A stretch of 64,000 bases of DNA from Lysobacter enzymogenes. Lineage in GTDB: Bacteria > Pseudomonadota > Gammaproteobacteria > Xanthomonadales > Xanthomonadaceae. Position 1 is the first letter of the stretch; every line of letters begins with the position of its first letter. The stretch is taken from assembly GCF_023617245.1 (NCBI RefSeq), contig NZ_CP067396.1:4340001-4404000 (forward strand), read 5' to 3'. This document shows positions 18,159 to 26,723 of the stretch, in pieces. Position numbers and translations under genes: made by a program. A model generated the notes under the pieces. That model was not told the DNA's origin and did no database searches. It was given only the letters and a program-made list of their open reading frames with translations.

Positions 18159-18554
18159 ATGACCACCGAGCGCTGGTCCGACCTGGGCAAACTGATCCTG
18201 CGCCTGAGCCTGGGCGTGTTGATCCTGCTGCACGGCATCGCCAAGCTGCGCGGCGGCACCGAGGGCATCGTCGGCATGGTCGAAGCGCACGGCCTGCCCG
18301 GTTTTCTCGGCTACGGCGTGCTGCTCGGCGAAGTGCTGGGCCCGGCGCTGCTGATCCTGGGCTGGCACGCGCGCATCGGCGCGGTGCTGGTCGCCGGCAA
18401 CATGTTGGTCGCGATCGCGCTCGTCCACCTGGGCCAACTCGGCCAGCTCAACGACCAAGGCGGCTGGGCGATCGAGTTGCAGGCGATGTTCCTGGCCACG
18501 GCGGCCGCGGTGGCGTTGCTGGGGCCGGGCAAGTATTCGCTCAACGGCAAGTGA
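18159..18554 (+). CDS. DoxX-family membrane protein
   Basis: A 131-residue inner-membrane protein with four hydrophobic helices. LILRLSLGVLILLHGIAKL opens the DoxX domain and GYGVLLGEVLGPALLILG is its conserved second helix. The start at ATG 18159 keeps only the domain. Family members are linked to quinone or thiol redox membrane complexes, but most are uncharacterised. It stands alone here. Confidence 0.82.
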   Translation: MTTERWSDLGKLILRLSLGVLILLHGIAKLRGGTEGIVGMVEAHGLPGFLGYGVLLGEVLGPALLILGWHARIGAVLVAGNMLVAIALVHLGQLGQLNDQGGWAIELQAMFLATAAAVALLGPGKYSLNGK

Positions 18555-18627
18555 TCAAACACCGGCGTTTTTTGCAGGGCGGTGCAGGCTTCGACCGGGC
18601 TGCCATGGCTTGCGTCGCAAGCGCCGT

Positions 18628-18720
18628 GTCGCAGTCGCAGCTTGCGCAGCTCCTACAGTCGGACATCCGGCAACGTCGCAAGCGCGGGCTCGCCCTGTAG
18701 GAGCGGCGCGAGCCGCGACC
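18628..18720. repeat. inverted pair of REP-like elements
   Basis: GCAGCTTGCGCAGCTCCTACAG followed after about 36 bases by CTGTAGGAGCGGCGCGAGCC. It lies between the convergent DoxX and dbpA genes. Confidence 0.75.
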
Positions 18721-18767
18721 GCATTGCGGCAGGTCGTGTCGTAAGCGCGATGTCGCGCCCGCGGCCT

Positions 18768-20174
18768 CTACAGCCGGTTCACCCGAAACTTGCGCCCCTT
18801 GACCTTGCCCTCGCGCAACCGCGCCAGCGCCGCGGCGGCTTGGCCGCGGGCGACGGCGACATAGGACCGCGTGGCGAACACGTTGATCTTGCCGACCGCC
18901 TCGGCCTTGAGCCCGGCCTCACCGGTCAGCGCGCCGAGGATGTCGCCGGGACGCAGCTTGTCGGTCTTGCCCGCGTCGATGCGCAATGTCGCCATCGGCG
19001 CGGCCGGGGCGTTGCGGGCCTTGCCGCCGAGCGGCTGGGCGCTGCGCCACTGCAGCGGCGCGCCCATGCGCTGCGCGATCTGCTCGGCGCGCGCGGTTTC
19101 GCGCGGCCCGCACAGGCTCAGCGCGACGCCGCCGCGGCCGGCGCGGCCGGTGCGGCCGATGCGGTGCACGTAGACGTCCGGGTCGGTCGGCAGGTCGTAG
19201 TTGACCACCGCGCTGAGGTCTTCGACGTCGAGCCCGCGCGCGGCCACGTCGCTGGCCACCAGCACGTTGCAGCTGCGGTTGGCGAAACGCACCAGCACCT
19301 CGTCGCGGTCGCGCTGCTCCATCTCGCCGTGCAGGGCCAGCGCGGTGAAGCCGTAGTGTTCGAGCGAGCCGACCACTTCCTCGGTGTCCTTGCGCATGTT
19401 GCAGAACACCACGCACGACTCGGGACGGTACTCCAGCAGCAACGCGCCCAGCAGCGGGGTCTTGCGCCCGGCCTCGACTTCGTAGAAATACTGATCGATG
19501 CGCGGCGCCGAGGTCTCGCCCTCGACGGTGACCTCGACCGGATCGCGCAGCGCGTTGCGGCCGAGTTCGCGGATCGCATCGGGGAACGTGGCCGAAAACA
19601 GCAGGCCCTGGCGGTTCTTGGGCGTCTTGCGCACGATCTCGCGCACCGCCTCTTCGAAGCCCATGTCGAACATGCGGTCGGCCTCGTCGAACACCAGCGT
19701 GCGCAGGCCGTCGAGCTTGAGCGCGCCGTGGCGCAGCAGTTCCTGCAGGCGCCCGGGCGTGCCCACGGCGATGTGCGGCGCGTGTTCCAGCGAGGCCAGC
19801 TGCGGGCCCAGCGGCATGCCGCCGCACAGCACCGAGACCTTGAGGTTGGCGATGGCGAAGGCGAGCTTGCGCAGTTGCTGGCCGACCTGGTCGGCCAGTT
19901 CGCGGGTCGGGCACAGCACCAGCGCCTGGGTGCGGATCTGCGCGGGATCCAGCCGTTGCAGCAGGCCCAGGCCGAACGCGGCGGTCTTGCCGCTGCCGGT
20001 CGGCGCCTGGGCGATCACGTCGCGGCCGTCGAGGATCGCCGGCAGCGCGCGCGCCTGCACCGGGGTCATGGCGCTGTAGCCGAGCGCGGCCACGCCCTGC
20101 AGCAGGGCCGGAGCGAGCGGGAGGGTGTCGAATGCGGCCGGAGCGGCGTCGGCCGTGGGGGTTTGCGGTTCCAT
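18768..20174 (-). CDS. dbpA: ATP-dependent RNA helicase DbpA
   Basis: A 468-residue DEAD-box helicase. Q motif near residues 36-41 (TPVQ), Walker A APTGSGKT at 57-64, DEAD in VFDEADRM, SAT in LFSATFP and motif VI HRIGRTGRAGRGG. The C-terminal 65 residues (KLRPGDILGALTGEAGL through GRKFRVNRL) are the DbpA RNA-recognition domain, which binds hairpin 92 of 23S rRNA and directs the enzyme to 50S assembly. Length and ending agree with DbpA rather than RhlE. Confidence 0.95.
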   Translation of the reverse strand: MEPQTPTADAAPAAFDTLPLAPALLQGVAALGYSAMTPVQARALPAILDGRDVIAQAPTGSGKTAAFGLGLLQRLDPAQIRTQALVLCPTRELADQVGQQLRKLAFAIANLKVSVLCGGMPLGPQLASLEHAPHIAVGTPGRLQELLRHGALKLDGLRTLVFDEADRMFDMGFEEAVREIVRKTPKNRQGLLFSATFPDAIRELGRNALRDPVEVTVEGETSAPRIDQYFYEVEAGRKTPLLGALLLEYRPESCVVFCNMRKDTEEVVGSLEHYGFTALALHGEMEQRDRDEVLVRFANRSCNVLVASDVAARGLDVEDLSAVVNYDLPTDPDVYVHRIGRTGRAGRGGVALSLCGPRETARAEQIAQRMGAPLQWRSAQPLGGKARNAPAAPMATLRIDAGKTDKLRPGDILGALTGEAGLKAEAVGKINVFATRSYVAVARGQAAAALARLREGKVKGRKFRVNRL

Positions 20175-20255
20175 GCGACATGATCGCAGGTTCGGCCCGG
20201 ATCGGGGACGGCGGCCCGGCTCGTCTTCGGCCTGGCCTGCCTCGCGCCGGCGACT

Positions 20256-21386
20256 TCAGGCCGGCAGCTTCGCAGCCGTCTTGCCGGGATCGTCCGGCGC
20301 GCAAACGGCCTGCGGCTGCGCGGCCTGCGCCTGCGCGACCTCGACGGCCCGCGCCTGCTCGCAGCGCTCCGCGGCCGGGACGGCCAGGGCCTCGGCCACC
20401 GGCATGTGCGCGCGGTTGGCGTACGGGTCGAGAGACGCGTTCGCGCCCTGCCGCGCCAGATGCAGCAAGGTTCCCGCGGCGAAATCGTCGCTGCGCCGGT
20501 TGAAGGCCAGGCGCAGCTCGTCCCGGGCGGTGAATCCGCATTCTTTCGCCATGACCAGGGCGCTGGCGCTCAAGCGTTCGCTTTGCTCGTCCCAGCCCTT
20601 GCCGGCGAGCCGGTCGAGCTCGCGCACCTGCGCACGCAGGCGGTCGAGCAGCGCGGCATCGTGCGGGCCGAGCGGCGCCGCGGCGGGATCGGTGGACGAC
20701 TGCGGCTGCAGTTTCGGCTCGATGTACCGAGCGTAATCGCGCAAATAAGCGTCGCGGTGGGCGATCGCGCCGTTGCCGTCCATGTCCTGCGGCGGCCTGG
20801 CCAAGGTGTAGGGCGCATCGGCCACCTTCGCCGCGATCCGTTCGACCGCCTCGGCATCGCGCAACCGGCCGGCCTTCCACTCGCCGTACAGCGAGCCCAG
20901 CTCGACCTCGTTCAAATAGCCGATGGAGCCGAACGGCTTGCCGCCGGCGAACTCAGGCTGGCCTTCCAGTTCCTTGAAGATCGCAAACGCGTTGAAGATC
21001 GCCTGCGCTTCCAGGCCGGCGCGGTACTGCACGTACTCCTCGCCGGTGCGGCCGTGGAACGGCACCGAGCCAGTGTTGTAGCGGTGGTGGCCGATCTCGT
21101 GGGCGAGGGTTCCGAACAGGTGGCGCTGGGGCCAGGCGGGGGCGTCGTTGGCCTGCAATTGTTGCCATTGGGACTGTTCTACGAAGATCGCCGGAGGGTC
21201 TTTCGCCGAATAGTACGGAAGTCCGACATTCGGCCGGTCTTCCACGATTCCACCCTCTTTGAAGAATGCGGCGAAACCGGCGGCCGCGGTCGGCGACTCC
21301 AGTATCCAAGCCTGGATACGTACCGGCATCTCGATGAACTCGGAATGCGACCGTAAATATTCGGCGTCGTTGCTCGCAACGGTCAT
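20256..21386 (-). CDS. predicted X-T4SS antibacterial effector: zincin-like domain plus XVIPCD
   Basis: A 376-residue protein. Residues 92-105 contain LAHEIGHHRYN, the HExxH zinc motif (His96, Glu97, His100), with Glu126 in GLEAQ as possible third ligand. Residues 201-212 (DMDGNGAIAHRD) match an EF-hand calcium loop. Residues 240-360 (LRAQVRELD, then DEQSERLSASALVMAKECG and NRAHMPVAEA, then a Gln/Ala tail) have the layout of XVIPCD, the C-terminal domain that the VirD4 coupling protein of Xanthomonadales type IV systems recognises. No signal peptide is present. The start overlaps the stop of an upstream lipoprotein gene, the usual immunity position. The target (protein or peptidoglycan) is unknown. 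Confidence 0.75.
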   Translation of the reverse strand: MTVASNDAEYLRSHSEFIEMPVRIQAWILESPTAAAGFAAFFKEGGIVEDRPNVGLPYYSAKDPPAIFVEQSQWQQLQANDAPAWPQRHLFGTLAHEIGHHRYNTGSVPFHGRTGEEYVQYRAGLEAQAIFNAFAIFKELEGQPEFAGGKPFGSIGYLNEVELGSLYGEWKAGRLRDAEAVERIAAKVADAPYTLARPPQDMDGNGAIAHRDAYLRDYARYIEPKLQPQSSTDPAAAPLGPHDAALLDRLRAQVRELDRLAGKGWDEQSERLSASALVMAKECGFTARDELRLAFNRRSDDFAAGTLLHLARQGANASLDPYANRAHMPVAEALAVPAAERCEQARAVEVAQAQAAQPQAVCAPDDPGKTAAKLPA

Positions 21387-21943
21387 GGATTCGCCTTCTC
21401 TGAAGGCCGAATGTGGATGCTAGTTACGCACTGATACGTATCGGGCGTGGTGTTGAAATACACCCGGAATCCATTACGCTCAGTTACGTAGTTCTTGCCG
21501 CGATCGATCATGTGCGCATCGAGTTCGACGCGATCGGAAACGCCTGGCAGGAACGAAGCTGCGCGATCCGGCGAATAACACGGGCGCTCCTCGACGCCTA
21601 TATGGATCGCGCCGGTCAGACCCCGGATGCTCGAAAAGTTGAGGGTGTATCCGTCGGTCAGCCTCACCGGACCCGCGCCGTACAATCCTTGCTTGCCCGA
21701 CGGCTTCATTTCGAATGTCTGCGTGAGGCCACTGCGGATCTTGGCGATCCCCGCCGGCCCCTGGACCGACCAACGCAACAGATTCTCGACCGTCACCGCG
21801 CTCGCCGGATCCGCTGCCCGCCCGCCACGACCGGCCGCGCTCGTTCCCGCTGTGCTGCAGGACGCGGCCACGCAAGCGGCGAACGCCAACGCCGCGGGTG
21901 CGAGCGCGCGTGTAAAAGTCGAAGTACCGCCGCTTCGATTCAT
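21383..21943 (-). CDS. putative lipoprotein, candidate immunity partner (X-Tfi) of the effector
   Basis: The start at ATG 21943 gives 186 residues; ATG 21958 is an alternative. Residues 1-28 form an Ala-rich export signal and Cys29 in VAASCSTAG is a lipobox-like site with Ala at -3, weaker than the consensus. The mature part (residues 40-186) has four later-spaced aromatic strands (YTLNFSSIRGLTGAIHIGVEE, GFRVYFNTTPDTYQCVTSI) and no family I recognise. Its stop overlaps the effector start by ATGA. Known X-T4SS immunity proteins are often lipoproteins encoded just upstream, so immunity is the favoured inference. Confidence 0.65.
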   Translation of the reverse strand: MNRSGGTSTFTRALAPAALAFAACVAASCSTAGTSAAGRGGRAADPASAVTVENLLRWSVQGPAGIAKIRSGLTQTFEMKPSGKQGLYGAGPVRLTDGYTLNFSSIRGLTGAIHIGVEERPCYSPDRAASFLPGVSDRVELDAHMIDRGKNYVTERNGFRVYFNTTPDTYQCVTSIHIRPSEKANP

Positions 21944-22247
21944 CGAATTCCCCAACATCCTGTCGACTAACGCCGTATCTCGGCCCGAGGTTAAGCATCC
22001 CCATCGCGAATGGGAAATAACCAAAAGCCGCAGGCTCAAGTCCGGCGCAAAGAAGCCATCACCGTTGCTGCGCGACGGCTCGACGCCTACACGCGATGCG
22101 AGCAAACCCCTCGCCGCCGTCTCCGCCTCGAATCGCCGAACCGCCCAACCGACAATTCCGGCAAACCCCAAATCACATCACGCTCACCCTGAGACAACGT
22201 TCGCCGTCCTAAAGTCGAACAATGTCTGTCTTGCACGCCCCTTTCAC
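21944..22247. other. divergent intergenic region, lipoprotein / GreB-like genes
   Basis: These 304 bases hold the two outward promoters. GC content is lower than in flanking genes. A 60-codon frame at 22010-22192 has no family features and no ribosome-binding site, and I do not call it. Confidence 0.5.
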
Positions 22248-22754
22248 ATGAGCCGCGCCTTCGTCAGGGAAGGCGACGGCGAATCCGATCCCGGCGAACT
22301 GCCGGAACTGCCGATCAGCGAGCACCCCAACTACGTGACCCCGCGCGGGATGATGCTGCTGCGTTCGCGCCTGAACGACGCGATCAAGCGCGTGCAGGCG
22401 CTGGACGGTGCGATCGCGGCCGAAGCGGTCGGCGCGCGTCTGGAACGCGCGCATATCCAGCGCGAGATGCGCTGGCTGCAGGCGCGCATCCTCGGCGCGA
22501 TCACCATCGCGCCCGAACGCCAGCCGTCCGATCGGGTCGCGTTCGGCGCGCGGGTCGAAGTGATCGACGACGCCGGCCACGAGCATCGCTACCGCATCGT
22601 CGGCGAGGACGAGGCCGATCCCGAGCGCGGGCTGATCAGCTGGGTCTCGCCGCTGGCGCGCGCGCTGCACGGCGCGCGCGTGGGCGACAGCGTGGTGTGG
22701 AAGCGGCCGGCCGGCGACGCCAACGTGGAAGTGCTGGCGATCGAATACGGCTGA
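22248..22754 (+). CDS. GreA/GreB-family transcription elongation factor-like protein
   Basis: A 168-residue protein beginning SRAFVREGD. The C-terminal half (RVAFGARVEVID, HRYRIVGEDEADPERGLISWVSPLARALHGARVGD) is the FKBP-like domain of Gre factors, closest to GreB. The N-terminal coiled coil (residues 40-90) lacks the acidic GD(L/R)xEN tip that places magnesium in the RNA polymerase active site; the loop reads EAVGARLERAH instead. It may therefore bind the secondary channel without stimulating cleavage. Relatives with this layout occur widely in proteobacteria beside true GreA and GreB. Confidence 0.82.
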   Translation: MSRAFVREGDGESDPGELPELPISEHPNYVTPRGMMLLRSRLNDAIKRVQALDGAIAAEAVGARLERAHIQREMRWLQARILGAITIAPERQPSDRVAFGARVEVIDDAGHEHRYRIVGEDEADPERGLISWVSPLARALHGARVGDSVVWKRPAGDANVEVLAIEYG

Positions 22755-23200
22755 GGGTGCGGCGCCGCCACGGTCGAGATGAGAAGCCTCCGTGCCCGTC
22801 GCGGCAGCGATAGCGGCGGCGCGCGCTCCGCGGGTTTCAAGTCAGAATCGGCGCGCGACATGGCGCTGGCGCACCGTGCACGCCGCTGAGGCGATCAAGC
22901 TACGGCAGTAGTTAACGCGCCCGACGTGGCGATGGCCGCATTACAGCGAAAACCCAGCCAGACCGAAGCCCGTCGCCTTGCGGCGCGACGCATGCTCGCC
23001 AAGCCATCGCCCCGCAGACGAAGCACTGCGCGAACATGACCCCGGCTTGCCCAGGCCGACCGCCCGTCGGCATGGGCTTGACGGCAGCGGCACGCATAAC
23101 CAATCTCTTAGCAAATTAGTTAAATGCTGATACATGAATCCCGCCGGCAGGGGCCGGCGCGGATGCCGCGACGGCCGTGCAACGTGCGAAGGAGACGCCT
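22755..23200. other. intergenic region upstream of the desaturase
   Basis: No gene was found in these 446 bases. The last 100 turn AT-rich and hold the desaturase promoter with the element at 23108-23123. Confidence 0.5.
23108..23123 (+). promoter_or_regulatory. AT-rich operator shared with the ArsR-type regulator promoter
   Basis: TTAGCAAATTAGTTAA agrees with the element at 27112-27127 (read on the minus strand) at 14 of 16 positions and has the same orientation relative to transcription. It lies 77 bases before the desaturase start, just upstream of a TACATG-like -10. Confidence 0.5.
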
Positions 23201-24274
23201 GTGAACCCGCTGCCCGTGAATCCATGGCCCGCCGCGAAGGCCTTGCCTGCGACCGCCGCGTCGGCGAAGGCGACGCCCTCCGCGCCCGCGCCGCAGGACG
23301 CGATCCCCGCCAGCCTGAGCGCGCACCGCGTGCGTTCGCGAAACCGGCTGGCCGACTCGGTGCGCAGCGTCAGCGACGGCCTGGTCGCCTGGGAGCCGGT
23401 GCGCTCGCTGTGGTTCGCCGCCATGGCCGCCGGCGCCATCGTCGGCGGCGCGCTGACCTTCAGTTGGGGCGCGTTCGCGCTGTTCCTCGTCTCCACCGCC
23501 GCGGTGCTGCTGCTCGGCCATTCGCTGGGCATGCACCGCAAGCTGATCCACGACAGCTTCGCCTGCCCCAAGTGGCTGGAATACCTGCTGGTCTATTGCG
23601 GCGTGCAGGTCGGCCTGGCCGGGCCGCTCGCGCTGGTGCGCACCCACGACCTGCGCGATTACGCCCAGCGCCTGCCGCACTGCCACGATTATCTCGCCCA
23701 CCGCCGCGGCCTCCTGCAAGACGCGTGGTGGCAACTGCATTGCGAACTGCGCCTGCGCGCGCCGCCGAAGATCGAGATCGAGGCGCGCATCGCCGACGAC
23801 CGTTTCTATCGCTTCCTGCAGCGCACCTGGATGTGGCAGCACCTGCCGTGGGCGCTGGGCTTCTACGCCCTCGGCGGCTGGGGCTGGGTATTCTGGGGCG
23901 TGTGCGCGCGGGTGAGCGCGGGCGTGTTCGGCCACTGGCTGGTCGGCTACTTCGCCCACAACCACGGCGGCATGCGCCACGAAGTGCGCGGCGCCGCGGT
24001 GCAGGGCCGCAACGTGCGCTTCGCCTCGCTGCTGACCATGGGCGAGTGCTGGCACAACAACCACCATGCGTTTCCGGGTTCGGCGCGGCTGGGGCTGTAT
24101 CCGGGCGAGTGGGACCCGGGCTGGTGGCTGCTGCGCGCGCTGGAACGCGTCGGGCTGGTGCGCGATCTGCGCCTGCCCGAGGACCTGCCGCCGCGCGAAG
24201 AACTGCACTGCCTCGATGCCGCGCCGCCGCGCGCGAGCGCCCCCGTTTCCCTGCAATCGATCCCGAGCCGATGA
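23201..24274 (+). CDS. membrane fatty acid desaturase
   Basis: GTG 23201 is chosen because GGAG stands six bases before it, giving 357 residues. After a Pro/Ala-rich leader of about 55 residues come membrane helices and the histidine boxes of acyl-CoA/lipid desaturases: GHSLGMHRKLIHD, THDLRDYAQ with HCHDY, and GECWHNNHHAFPG. These bind the di-iron centre. It should introduce a double bond into acyl chains in the inner membrane. It heads a unit with the next membrane protein (ATGA overlap) and probably the ECF sigma gene; an AT-rich operator precedes it. Confidence 0.88.
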   Translation: MNPLPVNPWPAAKALPATAASAKATPSAPAPQDAIPASLSAHRVRSRNRLADSVRSVSDGLVAWEPVRSLWFAAMAAGAIVGGALTFSWGAFALFLVSTAAVLLLGHSLGMHRKLIHDSFACPKWLEYLLVYCGVQVGLAGPLALVRTHDLRDYAQRLPHCHDYLAHRRGLLQDAWWQLHCELRLRAPPKIEIEARIADDRFYRFLQRTWMWQHLPWALGFYALGGWGWVFWGVCARVSAGVFGHWLVGYFAHNHGGMRHEVRGAAVQGRNVRFASLLTMGECWHNNHHAFPGSARLGLYPGEWDPGWWLLRALERVGLVRDLRLPEDLPPREELHCLDAAPPRASAPVSLQSIPSR

Positions 24275-25347
24275 ACGACCCGAATCCCGACCGCGACGCG
24301 CCCGCCCCCTCGCCCGCCGACCCGCCGCCGCTGCCCCCCGAGGCGCACGCCGCCTACGCGGCGCGGGTGGCGAAAATACGGCGCTTCGACCGGCCCTTGC
24401 TCGCGCTCCTGCCCGTGCTCGGCGGCGCCCTGATCGGCCTGGCCTTGCGCCTGGTCTTCAACGGCGAAGCCGGCAGCGCCTGGGCGCCGATGCTGACCGT
24501 CTTCATCCTGCTCGCGCCGGTCGCGATCGGCGCGGTCACGGTCTATCTGGCCGAACGCCAGCAAGCGCGCGGGCTGCGTTATCACTTCTTCGCGCCCTGG
24601 CTCAGCGTCACCCTGTGCATGGCCGGGACGATGCTGTTCATGCTCGAAGGCGCGATCTGCATCGTGCTCATCTGGCCGCTGTTCGCCGTGCTCGCCTCGA
24701 TCGGCGGCATGCTGATGGGCGCGCTGTGCCGCTGGGCCGGCTGGTCGAAGACGCCGACGGTCTACAGCCTGGCGTTCCTGCCGGTGCTGCTGACCCTGTT
24801 CGGCGTCGGCCACGACGAGCCGTGGCGGATCGAGCGGGTCGAACGCAGCGTGCTGGTCCAGGCCGCTCCCGCGGCGGTGTGGCGGCAATTGCTCGACGCC
24901 GATCATATCCGCGCCGCCGAGGTCGACCGCGCCTGGATGTACCGCATCGGCGTGCCCACGCCGCTGGCCGGGCTGACCCACGAGGACGCCGCCGGCCTCA
25001 CCCGCGAGGTGCGCATGGGCAAGGGCATCCATTTCCGCCAGCGCTCGGCCGACTGGCAGCCGGGCCGCTACGTGCAATGGCAGTACCAGTTCGCGCCGGA
25101 TTCGATCCCGCCCGGCGCGCTCGACGACCACGTCGAAATCGGCGGCCATTACTTCGACCTCATCGGCACCCGCTACACCCTGGTCGCGCGCGGCGCCGCC
25201 ACCGAACTGCGCATCCGCATGGACTACCGGGTCAGCACCGGCTTCAACTGGTACGCCGCGCCGCTGGCGCGCTGGCTGATCGGCGACTTCAGCGACACCA
25301 TCCTGCAGTTCTACCGCCACCGCGCCGAGGCCGCCGCGGCGGCCTGA
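24271..25347 (+). CDS. membrane protein with C-terminal SRPBCC (START-like) domain
   Basis: The ATG overlaps the desaturase stop. Of 358 residues, about 40-190 contain four to five transmembrane helices (PLLALLPVLGGALIGLALRL, then APMLTVFILLAPVAIGAVTVY and more); about 195-355 form a polyketide-cyclase/START-like fold (VLVQAAPAAVWRQLLDADHI, YVQWQYQF, GGHYFDLIGTRYTLV). SRPBCC cavities bind hydrophobic ligands, so a lipid-related role beside the desaturase is plausible, but this is inference. Confidence 0.8.
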   Translation: MNDPNPDRDAPAPSPADPPPLPPEAHAAYAARVAKIRRFDRPLLALLPVLGGALIGLALRLVFNGEAGSAWAPMLTVFILLAPVAIGAVTVYLAERQQARGLRYHFFAPWLSVTLCMAGTMLFMLEGAICIVLIWPLFAVLASIGGMLMGALCRWAGWSKTPTVYSLAFLPVLLTLFGVGHDEPWRIERVERSVLVQAAPAAVWRQLLDADHIRAAEVDRAWMYRIGVPTPLAGLTHEDAAGLTREVRMGKGIHFRQRSADWQPGRYVQWQYQFAPDSIPPGALDDHVEIGGHYFDLIGTRYTLVARGAATELRIRMDYRVSTGFNWYAAPLARWLIGDFSDTILQFYRHRAEAAAAA

Positions 25348-25466
25348 CGGCGCGGCCCCGCACCGACTCGCCCGTCCGTCGCCGCGGGTGTGATGATTCG
25401 CCCCGGGGCGCGAATCACCCGGGCATGGACATCCAACGGACCCAGGCGATGGCAGGAGCGGACGGC

Positions 25467-25976
25467 ATGCGCGGGGAGGCTACGGCGGCGCGGCAGCGCC
25501 GCTTCGAGGCGCTGCTGGCCGCGCACCGCGGCATCGTCTACAAGGTCGCCGCCGGCTACGCCCGCGGCGAGGACGAGCGCGCCGACCTGGCCCAGGACAT
25601 CGCCGCGCAGCTGTGGCGCGCGTTCCCCCGCTACGATCCGCAGCGCAGCTTTTCCACCTGGATGTACCGCATCGCCCTCAACGTGGCGATCTCGCACCTG
25701 CGCGAACGCAGCCGCCGCCACGACACCCTGGCGCTGGACGAAGACCTGCACGCGCTGCCCGCCGACGACGGCGACACGCCGGAAATCGCGCAGCGCCTGC
25801 GCCTGCTGCAGCGCCTGATCGCGCAGCAGCCGCCGCTGGACCGCGCCTTGCTGCTGCTCTACCTGGAAGACCGCGGCCATCGCGAGATCGCCGAAGTCCT
25901 GGGCCTGAGCGAAAGCAACGTCGCCACCAAGATCGGCCGGCTCAAGCAGCGCCTGCGCGCCGCGCTGGCCGACTGA
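25467..25976 (+). CDS. ECF sigma-70 family RNA polymerase sigma factor
   Basis: The ATG at 25467 follows AGGAG at eight bases and gives 169 residues; ATGs at 25425 and 25449 are in frame. Region 2 is seen in DERADLAQDIAAQLWRAFPRY and FSTWMYRIALNVAISHLR; region 4 in LDRALLLLYLEDRGHREIAEVLGLSESNVATKIGRLKQRL. It should direct polymerase to a small set of promoters. The next gene, a membrane protein, is the natural anti-sigma candidate although no ZAS motif is present. Confidence 0.88.
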   Translation: MRGEATAARQRRFEALLAAHRGIVYKVAAGYARGEDERADLAQDIAAQLWRAFPRYDPQRSFSTWMYRIALNVAISHLRERSRRHDTLALDEDLHALPADDGDTPEIAQRLRLLQRLIAQQPPLDRALLLLYLEDRGHREIAEVLGLSESNVATKIGRLKQRLRAALAD

Positions 25977-26003
25977 CGCCCCTTGCCACCGCGGAACCGA
26001 ACC

Positions 26004-26678
26004 ATGAGCGCAGCGACGATGGAACTCGACGAACTCAAGCAAGCCTGGCAGGCGCTGGGCGACAAGCTCGACCGCCAGCACCGGATGGAACGGCTGCGCC
26101 TGCGCGAAGAGCGCGGCCGGCGCATGCGCAGCGGGCTGCGTCCGCTGGTGTGGGGACAGGCGCTGCAGATGGCCGCCGGCGTGCTGCTGACGATCTGGGG
26201 CGCAGCGTTCTGGAGCGCGCATGCGCACAGCGCGCACCTGCTCGCGTTCGGCCTGGCCCTGCATCTGTACGGCATCGCCCTGGTGGTGTGCGGCGCGTGG
26301 GTGCAGTCCTGCGTCGCCGTCATCGACTACACCGCACCGGTGTTGGCCCTGCAGCGGCGGCTGGCGGCGCTGCGCCGGGCCTACGTGCGCGGCGGCCTCG
26401 CGGTCGGGCTGGCCTGGTGGCTGCTGTGGATGCCGGCGTTGGCGGCGATCCTGATGAGCCTGTTCGGCGTCGACCTGTACCGCAACGCGCCGTCGATGTT
26501 CGTCTACGGCGGCGCGGTCGGGGTGGCCGGCCTGCTGGCCAGCGCGTGGTTCCTGCGCTGGTCGCGCGACCCGGCCCGGCCGCGCCTGCGCCGGGCGGTG
26601 GACGACGGCGTCGCCGGCGCCAGCGTGCGCCGCGCCGAGGCGGTGCTGGAGGAGATCGAGCGCTTCGAGCAGGAGTGA
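26004..26678 (+). CDS. membrane protein following the ECF sigma gene
   Basis: A 224-residue protein starting MSAATMELDELKQAWQALGDKLD, a cytoplasmic helical region of about 60 residues, followed by four hydrophobic helices (ALQMAAGVLLTIWGAAFW, LLAFGLALHLYGIALVVCG, VGLAWWLLWMPALAAILMS, FVYGGAVGVAGLLASAWFL) and an acidic C-terminus. There is no named family. Its position 27 bases after the sigma gene and the cytoplasmic N-terminus suggest an anti-sigma-like role, without direct evidence. Confidence 0.72.
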   Translation: MSAATMELDELKQAWQALGDKLDRQHRMERLRLREERGRRMRSGLRPLVWGQALQMAAGVLLTIWGAAFWSAHAHSAHLLAFGLALHLYGIALVVCGAWVQSCVAVIDYTAPVLALQRRLAALRRAYVRGGLAVGLAWWLLWMPALAAILMSLFGVDLYRNAPSMFVYGGAVGVAGLLASAWFLRWSRDPARPRLRRAVDDGVAGASVRRAEAVLEEIERFEQE

Positions 26679-26723
26679 CGTCGGGCGCGGCCCGGGCCGA
26701 TGCGGGCGCGCAGGCGCCGCGCC

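Noticed and set aside
22010..22192. 60-codon frame upstream of the GreB-like gene
   Set aside because: No ribosome-binding site, low-complexity basic composition, and located in a divergent promoter region.
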